Position numbers and translations under genes: made by a program. This document shows, in pieces, positions 17,488 to 25,582 of a stretch of 64,000 nucleotides of DNA (its first letter is position 1; every line of letters begins with the position of its first letter). The notes under the pieces are model-generated. The model saw only the letters and a list, made by a program, of their open reading frames with translations. It had not been told where the DNA came from and searched no databases. Origin of the DNA: Methanoculleus sp. UBA430 (GTDB lineage Archaea > Halobacteriota > Methanomicrobia > Methanomicrobiales > Methanoculleaceae); contig NZ_DAXW01000012.1 of the NCBI RefSeq assembly GCF_002506585.1, positions 1-64,000 on the forward strand, read 5' to 3'.

Positions 17488-17504
17488 GGTATAAATATAT
17501 ATCC
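17488..17504 (-). promoter_or_regulatory. TATA/BRE promoter of the 1199-residue surface protein gene
   Basis: On the coding strand AAAGG (BRE-like) precedes ATATATATTTATACC. Transcription should begin near 17465, giving a leader of about 150 bases, long for this window. Confidence 0.65.
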
Positions 17505-17655
17505 TTTACGGTGATTTATTCATAGAATTTTATAATAAAAACTGGTATACCTCAACTGCCTGTATGGCCGGAGGGAGATCCGGACGGGTCTTCGCTACCA
17601 TCTCGATGGAGAGAGGTGACTGGAGAAGCATCCGGCCGCACTGTCCCCGAACTTC

Positions 17656-17663
17656 AAAAAAAA
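17656..17663 (-). terminator. oligo-T terminator of the 1396-residue surface protein gene
   Basis: Eight A on the plus strand (T on the coding strand) lie six bases past the stop codon at 17670-17672. Confidence 0.55.
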
Positions 17664-17669
17664 GGAGGG

Positions 17670-20600
17670 TTAGCGGTTCTTCCTCGCCCAGAGGAAGAAT
17701 GCCAGCGGGGCGAGGAGAGGCGCGTAGACGAGCGGTGCCGCCGGTGTCGTCGTCGGCGCGGCGGTGGTCGGCTCCGTTGTCGGTTCTGTGGTCACGGTGG
17801 TGGTGACGTTCATCTCTTCCGTGACCGTGGGAACCGTCTCCACCGGGGTGGTCATGTTCACCGGTGCCGCAGCGATGGCAAAGGTGGAGAACCCGGGGGT
17901 GGTTGCCCGGAACCGGTAGTTCCCGCCTCCTTCGCCGGTGACCTCGGTCTCGAGGATCTGCCAGCCGCCGTTGACGTGGCGCATGAGCCTGACGTCCTCC
18001 GGGGCCATGCCGTGCTCCTCGAGCCAGTCGGCCGGGATGGTGAACTCGATCACCGCATGGCTGATGTCCTGCGGGTCTGCCCAGTTGAGGGTGATCTCGA
18101 TGTACTCGTAGACGTCACCGGCGGACTGCCCCGCAGTGCCGGGTTCGCTCCCTTCCTTCACGGTCAGCATCAACCGCGGGATGGTGTCGGCTGCCGTGAC
18201 AGCGACATTGCTGACCGATGAGACGGTGATACCCGAGAACGTGAACGTCTCGCCCCTCCGCAGGTTCTCGCAGATCCCGGCGGAGAAGGTGGGTCCGCTG
18301 CTGCCGCCGTCGTTCCCGCCGCTGTCCCCGGGGTCGGTCGGAGTTGTTGTGGGTTCTACTGTGGGCCCGGGTGCGGCCGTGATGGTGACCGCCGCGGTCG
18401 CCTCCACGATGCCGGCCCGGGCCGTTATCTCCGCCGAGCCCTCTGCATGCGCTGTAAAGACGCCGGCCGCATCGATGGTGCCGACGGCCGAGTCGGAAGA
18501 CGACCAGGCGACCCGGACCCAGTCCATGACGTTGTCGCTCGGGTCATAGACCGTGGCGACGAACTCCTGAGTCTCCCCGGGCGCAAGCGCGGTCGTCGCG
18601 GGGTCGACCTCGATGCAGGCCGGGACCGGGATCGGGGGACCGACGGTCACGCAGGCAGAGCCCGAGATCCCGTCCACCGATGCGGTGATGGTCACGTCGC
18701 CGTCTTCAAGGGCGGCAAAGACGCCGCAGTCGTCGATGGTGCCGATGCACGGGTCGCTGCTCTCCCAGACCACCACGGCGTCCGGTATGACGCAGCCGTA
18801 CTGGTCGTACACGGTCTCGGTGAGCGGGAGGGTGTTTCCGGCGGCGATGGTGAAGTCGGACGGGCTGACCGCGAGCCGCGCCGGGACCGCCGATGCCGAC
18901 CGGACCGTCACGACCGCGGTCCCGATCGCTTTGGTCTCGTTGACCTGAGCGACCATGGCCTCGCCGGCCCCTTCGACTGTCGCGGTGATGGTCGCGGTGC
19001 CTTCGCAGCGAGCAGTGAAGAGGCCGCTCTCGTCGATGGTGCCGACGGCTTCGTCGTCGCACGACCAGACCACAACAGAACCTGCGTTGTCCTGCAGGCC
19101 ATGCGCGGTGAACTGCCGGGTCTCCCCCTCGTCCAGGGTGACCGCCGCCGGAGAGACGACGATGCCCGGGGATGCACGGATGACCGTCACGTCCGCCGTC
19201 CCGTCAACGCCGCATGCCGTTGCGGTGACGGTCGCCGTTCCTGCGGAGAGCGCGGTGAAGGCCCCGTCCGCACCGATGGTGCCGACGGTCTCGTCGCAGG
19301 TTGCCCAGGCGATATCGACGTCCGGCATGGTGCAGCCGAACTGGTCGTAGGCGGTTGCGGCGAACGTCTCCGCGTCGCCGATGTTCAGGGTGATTGCGGG
19401 AGGCGTGACGGCGATCCGGGAGAGGACCGGGTCGTTGCAGGCTACGGTGACGGTCGTGGTTCCGGCGGCGCCGTCGCCCGATGCGGTGAGGGTCGTCGTG
19501 CCCGGACAGAGGGCGACAAAGAGCCCGCACTCGTTGACGGTGCCGACACACGGGTCGCTGCTCGTCCAGGCGATCGCGGCATCCGGCACGAAGTCGCCGT
19601 AGCAGTTGAGCCCGACGGCCTCAAACTGCCGGGAGTCCCCGGGGTTCAGGGTGACCGCGGACGGGAAGAGGACGATCTTTGCGAGCGCCGGCTCTGCGGC
19701 GGTGACGGTGACGGCCGCCGTTCCGGATATGCCGCCTGCCGTCGCGGTGACGGTCGTCGTGCCTTCGGCAAGGGCCGAAAAAGCGCCGTTTGCGTCGATG
19801 GTGCCGACGGTCTCGTTGCTGCACGACCACGCTACCGAAACGCCCGGCAGGGTGTTGCCGGACGTATCCGAGCAGACGGTCGCGAACTCCCGTGTCTCGC
19901 CGACCACAAGGATGGCCTGTTGCGGCGTGACCGTGATGCTGTCGAGGACCGGTGCTTCAGTGCTGACCGTGACACTCGCGGTCCCGGAGGCGACGCCTGC
20001 CGTTGCGATGACGGTCGTCGTGCCTTCGGCTTCCGCCGTGAAGAGCCCGCTCGCGTCGATGGTGCCGACGGCCTCGTTGCTGCTCGCCCAGGCGACGTCG
20101 ATGCCGGTCATGGTGCGGTTGAACTGGTCACGGAGAGTTGCAGAGAACTGCTGTGTGCCGTTGATCGCGAGTGTGGTCGCGGCCGGTGCGACTACGATGC
20201 TCGTTGCGACCGGTTCCTCGGTGGTCACCGTGACCGTTGCACCCGCAGAGATGGTGCCTGCGGTTGCGGTGACGATCGCCGTTCCCGCGGCACGAGCGGT
20301 GAAGAGCCCGCTTGCGTCGATGGTGCCGACGGTCGCATTGCCGCTATCCCAGGCGACGTCGACGCCGGTCATGACGTTGCCGAACTGGTCGCGGACGGTT
20401 GCCTCGAACGCCACCGTACTGTTGACCGTGACGGTGGGCGTGAGCGGGGTGATGGTAATCTCTGTTGCGACCGGCCCTCCGGGCTCTCCTGCGTTTACGG
20501 TGACGGTCGCCGTTCCGGATACGTTGCCCGCCGTCGCGGTGACGGTCGCGCTGCCCGCGGCCTTCGCGGTGAAGCGGCCGGTGTCGTCGATGGTGCCGAC

Positions 20601-21860
20601 AGTTGCGTTGTCGCTCGTCCAGGTGAACGTAACGCCGGACAGTTTGAGCCCGAACTGGTCGCGGGCGAGTGCGGAGAACGGTTCGGTCTCGCCGACGTTC
20701 AGGGTGGCCGTGGGCGGTGTGACATCGATGTTCGTTACGACCCGCTCAACCGGCGCTTCGGGCTGGTAGACGAAGATGTAGAGGTTCGAGTTGGGGCCAC
20801 GGCCTCTCTGCCAGACGATCGTGTTGCCGCTGACGGCAGGGTAGAGGTGTGCATCCTCGGAATCTTCGGCTTCAACCAGGCACATCTCTTCGCCCTGGAA
20901 GTCTCCCACGGCGAAGAGGTCGCACATGAAGATGCTCCGTTCTGGAATCTGCTTGTCCTCCCAGACGATGATGCCCCCGTCGATCGCCGGTGAGACCTGA
21001 TCGAAATCGTTTCTGGTGATAAGCATCGTCCCTTCGGCGGGATCGTGGATATCGGCGATATATATGTCGGGATCCATCCTGTAGAGGGTATCTTCCCAGG
21101 CGATGAAGCTCCCGGATAGCGAGGGCCAGGACTGGGAGATCGAGGGCAATGGGTCATCTTCCGGTCTCGGGGCTATCGGCCCCACTATACTGCCGGCCGC
21201 GATGTCGTAGTAATAGACCTTGTCGTAGGTATGGACCGTCACGTCTCCCGGTTCTACCCAGGCGACGTACTGCTCCGAGAGTGCGGGTTTGAACTCGGTC
21301 GTCCCGCCGGGAATCGTTGTCTTTGCGTTGACGTCGATGACGTCCTTCACGGCCCCGGCGGCGATGTCGTAGAGAACGATGTTGGTCCTGCCGCTGCTGT
21401 CGTCATACCAGGCGACGTAGTTCCCGCAGATCGCGGGCAGCCACTGGTTGCCCGGATCGGTGGTGAGTCGTGTCGTCGTCGTTGTGGAACGCTGGTAGAG
21501 GTAGATATCCCAGTTCCCGTGCCGGTTGTCCTGCCAGGCGATGTAGTCTCCCGATATGGACGGTTTCTCCTGCGAGGCGGGGTCGTCCGTTATCCTTGTC
21601 CCGACGTAACTGTACGGCAGGGTGCTCCGGAAGTCGTCTACGGTCGCGAGAAATATGTCCTTGACTCCTTTTTCCTGTTCATCGTATCGGTCGTCTTCCC
21701 AGACGATCGTGTTGCCGTCGATATCAGGACGTTCCTGCGCTCCGTTGAAGGGACGATAGATCGCCTCCCCCGGGGCCGCTATTGCCGCCATAGCCGGCGA
21801 TATCAGCAGCCCGACGGCGATGATTGCGTACAGCAATGCCAGATGCGTGTGTTTTTTCAT
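17670..21860 (-). CDS. giant surface protein: beta-propeller, nine BIG2-type Ig repeats, PGF-pre-PGF domain, C-terminal anchor
   Basis: A 1396-residue paralogue of the neighbouring giant protein with the same order: signal peptide, propeller-like region (GDYIAWQDNRHGNWDIYLYQ), Ig-like repeats (nine instead of seven), PGF-pre-PGF type domain (FSAGICENLRRGETFTFSGI to TTPGFSTFAIAAA), Thr/Pro stalk, hydrophobic segment and RKNR. Several central repeats carry cysteines (SSDPCVGTVNECGLFVALC, ATCDETVGTIGADGAF) that the sister protein lacks, so these Ig domains may be disulfide-stabilised. It probably forms part of the cell envelope or an adhesin. It has its own promoter and a 140-base leader like that of the sister gene. 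Confidence 0.85.
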   Translation of the reverse strand: MKKHTHLALLYAIIAVGLLISPAMAAIAAPGEAIYRPFNGAQERPDIDGNTIVWEDDRYDEQEKGVKDIFLATVDDFRSTLPYSYVGTRITDDPASQEKPSISGDYIAWQDNRHGNWDIYLYQRSTTTTTRLTTDPGNQWLPAICGNYVAWYDDSSGRTNIVLYDIAAGAVKDVIDVNAKTTIPGGTTEFKPALSEQYVAWVEPGDVTVHTYDKVYYYDIAAGSIVGPIAPRPEDDPLPSISQSWPSLSGSFIAWEDTLYRMDPDIYIADIHDPAEGTMLITRNDFDQVSPAIDGGIIVWEDKQIPERSIFMCDLFAVGDFQGEEMCLVEAEDSEDAHLYPAVSGNTIVWQRGRGPNSNLYIFVYQPEAPVERVVTNIDVTPPTATLNVGETEPFSALARDQFGLKLSGVTFTWTSDNATVGTIDDTGRFTAKAAGSATVTATAGNVSGTATVTVNAGEPGGPVATEITITPLTPTVTVNSTVAFEATVRDQFGNVMTGVDVAWDSGNATVGTIDASGLFTARAAGTAIVTATAGTISAGATVTVTTEEPVATSIVVAPAATTLAINGTQQFSATLRDQFNRTMTGIDVAWASSNEAVGTIDASGLFTAEAEGTTTVIATAGVASGTASVTVSTEAPVLDSITVTPQQAILVVGETREFATVCSDTSGNTLPGVSVAWSCSNETVGTIDANGAFSALAEGTTTVTATAGGISGTAAVTVTAAEPALAKIVLFPSAVTLNPGDSRQFEAVGLNCYGDFVPDAAIAWTSSDPCVGTVNECGLFVALCPGTTTLTASGDGAAGTTTVTVACNDPVLSRIAVTPPAITLNIGDAETFAATAYDQFGCTMPDVDIAWATCDETVGTIGADGAFTALSAGTATVTATACGVDGTADVTVIRASPGIVVSPAAVTLDEGETRQFTAHGLQDNAGSVVVWSCDDEAVGTIDESGLFTARCEGTATITATVEGAGEAMVAQVNETKAIGTAVVTVRSASAVPARLAVSPSDFTIAAGNTLPLTETVYDQYGCVIPDAVVVWESSDPCIGTIDDCGVFAALEDGDVTITASVDGISGSACVTVGPPIPVPACIEVDPATTALAPGETQEFVATVYDPSDNVMDWVRVAWSSSDSAVGTIDAAGVFTAHAEGSAEITARAGIVEATAAVTITAAPGPTVEPTTTPTDPGDSGGNDGGSSGPTFSAGICENLRRGETFTFSGITVSSVSNVAVTAADTIPRLMLTVKEGSEPGTAGQSAGDVYEYIEITLNWADPQDISHAVIEFTIPADWLEEHGMAPEDVRLMRHVNGGWQILETEVTGEGGGNYRFRATTPGFSTFAIAAAPVNMTTPVETVPTVTEEMNVTTTVTTEPTTEPTTAAPTTTPAAPLVYAPLLAPLAFFLWARKNR

Positions 21861-21907
21861 GTTTTCCCCCCTTGATCGCTCTTCCGCCTGTGGAATCGCC
21901 GGTGCAG

Positions 21908-21966
21908 ACCTGCCGGTAGGAATGAACGGTCGGCTAAAGCAGGGGCTTGCCTGAGTGCCTGGCAGG
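21908..21966 (-). ncRNA. candidate structured 5' leader element, copy 2
   Basis: The coding strand shows CCTGCC / GGCAGG as an outer stem around a hairpin with CAGG / CCTG and the conserved GCTTTAGCC. Relative to copy 1, a T-G pair in the outer stem becomes C-G, consistent with conserved pairing. It is located about 50-110 bases before the start codon of the 1396-residue protein. Confidence 0.4.
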
Positions 21967-22025
21967 CGGAGTGCGAAATTCTCGTTAAGACCCGGTCATA
22001 GGGTAGCCGGTGAAGGGGTGGATAG

Positions 22026-22041
22026 TGGTATAAATATATAA
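22026..22041 (-). promoter_or_regulatory. TATA/BRE promoter of the 1396-residue surface protein gene
   Basis: On the coding strand AAAGGTTATATATTTATACC contains a BRE-like AAAGG and a TATA box, almost the same as in the paralogue. Transcription should start near 22003. Confidence 0.65.
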
Positions 22042-22297
22042 CCTTTACGGATATTTATTCTCATTTTTTTATAATAAAAACGAGAATTTCTTATGAGCCT
22101 TTATGGCCAGAGGGAGATCCGGACAGGTCTTTTTCGGATCGCACTCTGCCAGAAACGGGGAGACTGATGACGGCGTATATCCATCCGGCGACCGATATGG
22201 TCGGGTTTTTTCCACGGGGACCGCTGCTCATCGACCGGGTGCCCGGATCTTCGATCACTCGGATCCGGTATGGGTTTTTGATGGGTTGAACTGAATC

Positions 22298-22561
22298 TCA
22301 CAGGTTATCGTAGGCATTTTTCCGATGGTCGAGATCGACCGCCATGATGACGAGCTGTTGATGCTCGAACGCCAGGATCACCCGGTACACCCCTACCCGC
22401 AGGGAGAATAGTGGTGAGTTCGTCAGGCGCTTCACCTGCAGGTGGGGAGATTCGTCTTCCGCCAGCAGTTCAAGTGCCCTGACGATCCGGGTGGCAGCCT
22501 CCTCTGGGAGGCGCTTTAATTTATGCCGGGCTCTTTTCGAGTAAATGAGCGAGTATCTCAA
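22298..22561 (-). CDS. RelE/ParE-type toxin
   Basis: An 87-residue basic protein with the RelE fold pattern: N-terminal strand MRYSLIYSKRARHKLKRLP, two helices, then the sheet with PLFSLRVGVYRVILAFEH and a C-terminal MAVDLDHRKNAYDNL. RelE toxins cleave mRNA on the ribosome. It overlaps the preceding antitoxin gene by four bases (ATGA), the standard translationally coupled order antitoxin then toxin. It appears intact. Confidence 0.85.
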   Translation of the reverse strand: MRYSLIYSKRARHKLKRLPEEAATRIVRALELLAEDESPHLQVKRLTNSPLFSLRVGVYRVILAFEHQQLVIMAVDLDHRKNAYDNL

Positions 22562-22797
22562 TCGATCCCCAGATCCCGCTTCAACTCTTCGTGCGTTACA
22601 AACTCGCCCCGCCGGATCTCGTCAAGCGACGCCTGGATGTCGGCGATCGTCTCAGGGCTCAGGGGCTCGGGGTCCTCGCTCTGGTCCAGCAGCCGGCGGA
22701 CTATGGTCCGATATGGCTCTCTGGGGTAGTGGCGCAGGCGGTTCAACCGGTCCCGGTCGGATCTGGTGATCTCGATCGTGGTTGTCTCCTCGGGCAT
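22558..22797 (-). CDS. RelB/VapB-like antitoxin
   Basis: A 79-residue protein: an N-terminal strand and helix (TIEITRSDRDRLNRLRHYP) as in small ribbon-type DNA-binding antitoxins, the motif EPYRTIVRRLLDQ, and an acidic C-terminus (EEIRRGEFVTHEELKRDLGI type end) that should wrap the RelE partner. It should also repress its own operon. Related genes or remnants occur at 22846-23110, 23523 and 34784, indicating a local family. Confidence 0.8.
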   Translation of the reverse strand: MPEETTTIEITRSDRDRLNRLRHYPREPYRTIVRRLLDQSEDPEPLSPETIADIQASLDEIRRGEFVTHEELKRDLGID

Positions 22798-22845
22798 AAC
22801 GAGTTATGGGTCGTCATAAGATATAATAACGTGGCTATGGGTGGA

Positions 22846-23137
22846 GGTGATGGGGGGTCACGCTCCTCAGGTCCCGTTTCAGCGCCTCGTGCCTCACAGC
22901 CCCGCCGGATATCGTCGAGCGATGCCTGGATGCTGGTGAGTGCCCCCGGACTCCGGAGTTCGGGGTCGCCGCTCTGGTCCAGCAGTCGGCGAACGATAGC
23001 CGGTAGGGCTCATTCGGGTAACGGCGGAGTTCATCCAGACGGTTCCGGTCGGATTTGAAGGTATTGATTGTGATTGTGGTCGTCTCTTCGGGCTTGCCGG
23101 ATGACATGCCGCCGCCGAATCGCATACCCATCCACAC
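22846..23137 (-). pseudogene. frameshifted antitoxin remnant
   Basis: The first 33 codons read KPEETTTITI then RNRLDELRRYPNEPYR, clearly related to the intact antitoxin at 22558. After that the frame shifts: the expected continuation IVRRLLDQS...LTSIQASLDDIRRG is found in another frame, and the ending RHEALKRDL returns to the first. Two compensating frameshifts have thus broken the gene. No toxin gene remains next to it. Confidence 0.65.
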
Positions 23138-23251
23138 TCCTGGTAACCATTATGCTGAGAGGCTGCCGCCGGGCGCCCTTCGAAGAGGCGGGGGGAGGCC
23201 ACTGCCTCGTTCTTCGCACTCCCGGCCTCCGGCCGCCGGGTCCCGCCCCCT

Positions 23252-23496
23252 TCACAGCGGGAAGATCGCGTACTGGATGTACCAGATGTACTCCACCGTC
23301 GGTATCCAGAAATGATAGCCCTCCCAGCAGCTGGTGGCGAACCGGAAGTCGACGACGGCCAGCCACGCAAACGGGAAGAAGATCAACACCGGGACCGCGT
23401 AGGCGAGGAGGCGGGGGAGAGGTCCGGCGGGCGAGGACAGCAGAGCACCGCGGCCCCGGCGAGGAAGAGATAAGTGAGGGTCGTGATGAACGCCGG
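23252..23496 (-). pseudogene. 3'-end copy 1 of the polytopic membrane protein gene
   Basis: The last 52 codons (LLAYAVPVLIFFPFAWLAVV, then FRFATSCWEGYHFW and EYIWYIQYAIFPL) match the C-terminus of the full gene at 30947-32698, including the stop. Further upstream DNA similarity continues to about 23496, but small deletions shift the frame (LPRRGRGALLSS in place of LAGAAVLYVAVIA). There is no start codon or promoter, so it is a 5'-truncated remnant. Confidence 0.7.
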
Positions 23497-23522
23497 AAGA
23501 GTCTTCACCAACCATTGTAAAT

Positions 23523-23750
23523 ATGACCAGCACTTACAGTATTGTCATGGTTGCAACCAAGCGGATACCGGTCTCAGAAGGTGTATGGGAGGACATCTCC
23601 GATCTCAAGCGCCCGGGACAGACGTTCGATGATCTCCTCTCCCACATGGTGGAACTGGAGAAGAAGCGCCGATTCATCGAGGATATGGATCGTATTGAGG
23701 CGGAGGGGGATTTCGTGGAGCTGAATTTTGACGTTCCGGATACTGATTAA
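23523..23750 (+). CDS. RelB/VapB-like antitoxin
   Basis: A 75-residue protein; Met9 (MVATKRIPVSEGVWEDISDL) may be the real start because it opens the typical N-terminal strand. It continues with TFDDLLSHMVELEKKRRF, a helical segment, and an acidic end (AEGDFVELNFDVPD). It overlaps the following RelE-type gene by 23 bases, as expected for a coupled antitoxin-toxin pair. It should neutralise that toxin and bind the operon promoter. Confidence 0.75.
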   Translation: MTSTYSIVMVATKRIPVSEGVWEDISDLKRPGQTFDDLLSHMVELEKKRRFIEDMDRIEAEGDFVELNFDVPDTD

Positions 23751-24018
23751 CCGCAAGGCCCTTGAGAGTATCCGGAGTTTCCGCTCGAAGAGCCGGCGGA
23801 TCGTCATGGAGAGACTGAAGACGCTTCAAGATGATCCGTTCCCCGGTGGCGGGAGCGATAAAGAACGTCTGTATGTTCAGGGACGGGAAGACACCTATCG
23901 CCTTCATATAAGCCATACCTTCACGGCATTCTATCGCATCCATAAGGCAGAGCAAGAGGTTCATGTTCTCGCCGTGATGCCGATCGAGCGAGCGCACAAG
24001 TGGTATGGGCGTTTTTAA
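23728..24018 (+). CDS. RelE/ParE-type toxin
   Basis: A 96-residue protein with an N-terminal strand-helix (RILINRKALESIRSFRSKSR), a second helix (RRIVMERLKTLQDDPFP), and the sheet LYVQGREDTYRLHISHTFTAF followed by EVHVLAVMPIERAHKWYGRF. This is the RelE/ParE layout; Arg and His in the C-terminal half are likely catalytic. It forms a pair with the upstream antitoxin and appears intact. Confidence 0.8.
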   Translation: MTFRILINRKALESIRSFRSKSRRIVMERLKTLQDDPFPGGGSDKERLYVQGREDTYRLHISHTFTAFYRIHKAEQEVHVLAVMPIERAHKWYGRF

Positions 24019-24159
24019 CCCCAGAAGTCAACTGTTAACCCTATCGTGCAGCTATTCAGCCCGACGGTGATGTCGTAAAACCGCGTGAACCACCCCCCGG
24101 CTTTGCGCAGGGGGTCTTTTTGCTCTGCCGCTAACCTGCAAACGTCAACTCCCCGCCCT

Positions 24160-24600
24160 TCAGAGCGGGAAGATCGCGTACTGGATGTACCAGATGTATT
24201 CCACCACCGGTATCCAGAAGTGATAGCCCTCCCAGCAGCTGGTGGCGAACCGGAAGTCGACGACGACCTCCCACGCAAGCGGGAAGAGCATCAGCACCGG
24301 GACGGCGTAGGCGAGGAGAGGCTCGGCGGGCGAGGAGCGACTGGCCGAAGGGTGCGACGGACGGAACGTCCGGAGCTTGAGCACCGAAGGTGCGGGGCAG
24401 GAGCGTGAGCACCGTCAGGTGCGAAGACGGCGATATAGAGCACCGCAACACCGGGCAGGGAAATAACGGTAGATACTACGGACCACAGCAACTTCCAGAG
24501 GTTCGTGATCGGGAGCCCCCGTTGCAGGCAGACCTTCAGGATCTGCCTTTTGGTGACCTGAACTTCTGTTTTGTTCCGCATTTCAACCGTCCAGTCTGGA
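24160..24600 (-). pseudogene. 3'-end copy 2 of the membrane protein gene, interrupted by a hairpin element
   Basis: Codons for LLAYAVPVLMLFPLAWEVVV through YIWYIQYAIFPL and stop are intact. At 24337-24427 a 91-base hairpin-rich element interrupts the copy exactly where the full gene encodes the join VAVIA/KRASPRLL. Beyond it the frame resumes as GVAVLYIAVFA and then diverges (KLLWSVVSTVISL), so the upstream part derives from a more distant family member or has decayed. No start codon or promoter is evident. Confidence 0.65.
24337..24427 (+). repeat. hairpin / GGAGCnnGAG-linker element inserted in copy 2
   Basis: This 91-base insertion contains GGACGGAACGTCC, linker GGAGCTTGAG, hairpin CACCGAAGGTG, a second linker GGAGCGTGAG and hairpin CACCGTCAGGTG. 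It is flanked by GCGAGGA on the left and ends in GCGAAGA, a near-perfect seven-base direct repeat that may be a target duplication. Comparison with copies 3 and 5 shows that the uninterrupted site lacks it. Confidence 0.7.
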
Positions 24601-24704
24601 AACAATCGTAAAGAGTTTAATTGTTGAAACACCAGTATTTTTACAGAATTCGTATCTTCGGCAGCCCACGGCTGTTTTCTGAGGTGATAATTATACCCGA
24701 GATC

Positions 24705-25382
24705 ATGCCCTCCCCCAGGGGAGTTAATATCTACATCGACGAATCCGGGGATCTTGGATTTACTGGAGAGCTCTCTCCCTACTTTATCATCGCAGCAATA
24801 ATCGCACAGGGCCCGGAACAGGTTCAAAAATGTAGGACCTGTATGAAACGAACCATGAGAAAACTCCCAAAGAAGTACAAAAATATTGCAGAACTCAAAT
24901 ATCACAATACAGATGATACGTACAGGAGGCGTATTTTAGAGGATTTTTCAAAAACAGAGATTGAAATTGCATATGTGGTTCTCAGGAAAGAACAGGTTTA
25001 CGATAATCTAAGGAATAACGGTCAGATATTGTATAATTATCTCACAGGCTCGCTTGTTGCAAATATAATCTCGAAATACGGATTTTCCCATGAAATTAAT
25101 GTGATCATAGATAAGTCTCTTGATGGAGTGAGCCGGGAAGAGTTCGACAAATACCTTATATATCGCTCTCTGGATCGAGACAATTCGTATCACACGGGAA
25201 ACTATCAATTAGAAGTAACCCATGTTGATTCGAAACAGAACCTCTGCGTACAGGCAGTTGATTTCATAGCAGGAGCAATCCATAGACATTATAGAGGACA
25301 TGCGCCCATGGCAGATCACTATCACATCATCGAAGGAAATATAACGGTTGTCCTTGATTATTTCAAAGACCGTCAAAAGTAG
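24705..25382 (+). CDS. DUF3800-domain protein
   Basis: A 225-residue protein beginning NIYIDESGDLGF shortly after the start, the hallmark DES motif of DUF3800, a presumed RNase H-like fold. Later acidic and Gln residues occur in the expected places: VIIDKSLDG, then LCVQAVDFIAGAIHRHY near the C-terminus. Such genes are common beside defence and mobile loci, with no settled function. The frame opens upstream, but ATG 24705 gives the normal family N-terminus; GAGGTGA lies 17 bases before it. It is clearly more AT-rich than its neighbours, suggesting recent transfer. Confidence 0.8.
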   Translation: MPSPRGVNIYIDESGDLGFTGELSPYFIIAAIIAQGPEQVQKCRTCMKRTMRKLPKKYKNIAELKYHNTDDTYRRRILEDFSKTEIEIAYVVLRKEQVYDNLRNNGQILYNYLTGSLVANIISKYGFSHEINVIIDKSLDGVSREEFDKYLIYRSLDRDNSYHTGNYQLEVTHVDSKQNLCVQAVDFIAGAIHRHYRGHAPMADHYHIIEGNITVVLDYFKDRQK

Positions 25383-25582
25383 AAAATAGTGACCCCTTCC
25401 TTACTTTGTCCCACCCGCCTCAAGGCGGCCTCATCCTTTTCAGGAAGGATTTACTCACTACGGTGCATGGTATGTATGTATGACATATAAGCTTATCGAG
25501 GAGTTGCTTCTGTCCTTTCGGCGGGGTTTTCCAGAACGCCCCCAACGAAATGAGAGGCAAACCTATTAGGGATTTTCATCCC
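25383..25582. other. intergenic hairpin modules
   Basis: Hairpins CCGCCTCAAGGCGG and ATCCTTTTCAGGAAGGAT, separated by a short CTC (GAG on the other strand) linker and followed by CTCACTACGGTG, resemble the element family found elsewhere in the window. No gene is recognised. Confidence 0.4.

Larger units (their letters stand above)
17317..17669. other. leader, promoter and duplicated upstream region between the giant paralogues
   Basis: It contains the 5' leader and promoter of the 13717-17316 gene (annotated separately) and then the terminator of the next gene. Segments around 17460-17600 match 22010-22130 closely, showing that the duplication that made the two giant genes included their upstream DNA. 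Confidence 0.6.
21861..22297. other. leader, promoter and upstream region of the 1396-residue surface protein gene
   Basis: It holds the structured leader and TATA box annotated separately; from about 22010 to 22130 it repeats the sequence found upstream of the paralogue. No gene is recognised between 22130 and 22297. Confidence 0.55.

Noticed and set aside
18447..20993. An 848-codon plus-strand frame inside the giant surface protein gene
   Set aside because: It mirrors the Ig repeats on the other strand (repetitive DGADG-type sequence) and has no start signal or domain.
21900..21930. GACCTGCC resembling a cobalamin-riboswitch box on the plus strand
   Set aside because: The rest of the B12 element is missing, and the sequence is part of a stem in the leader of the minus-strand gene.
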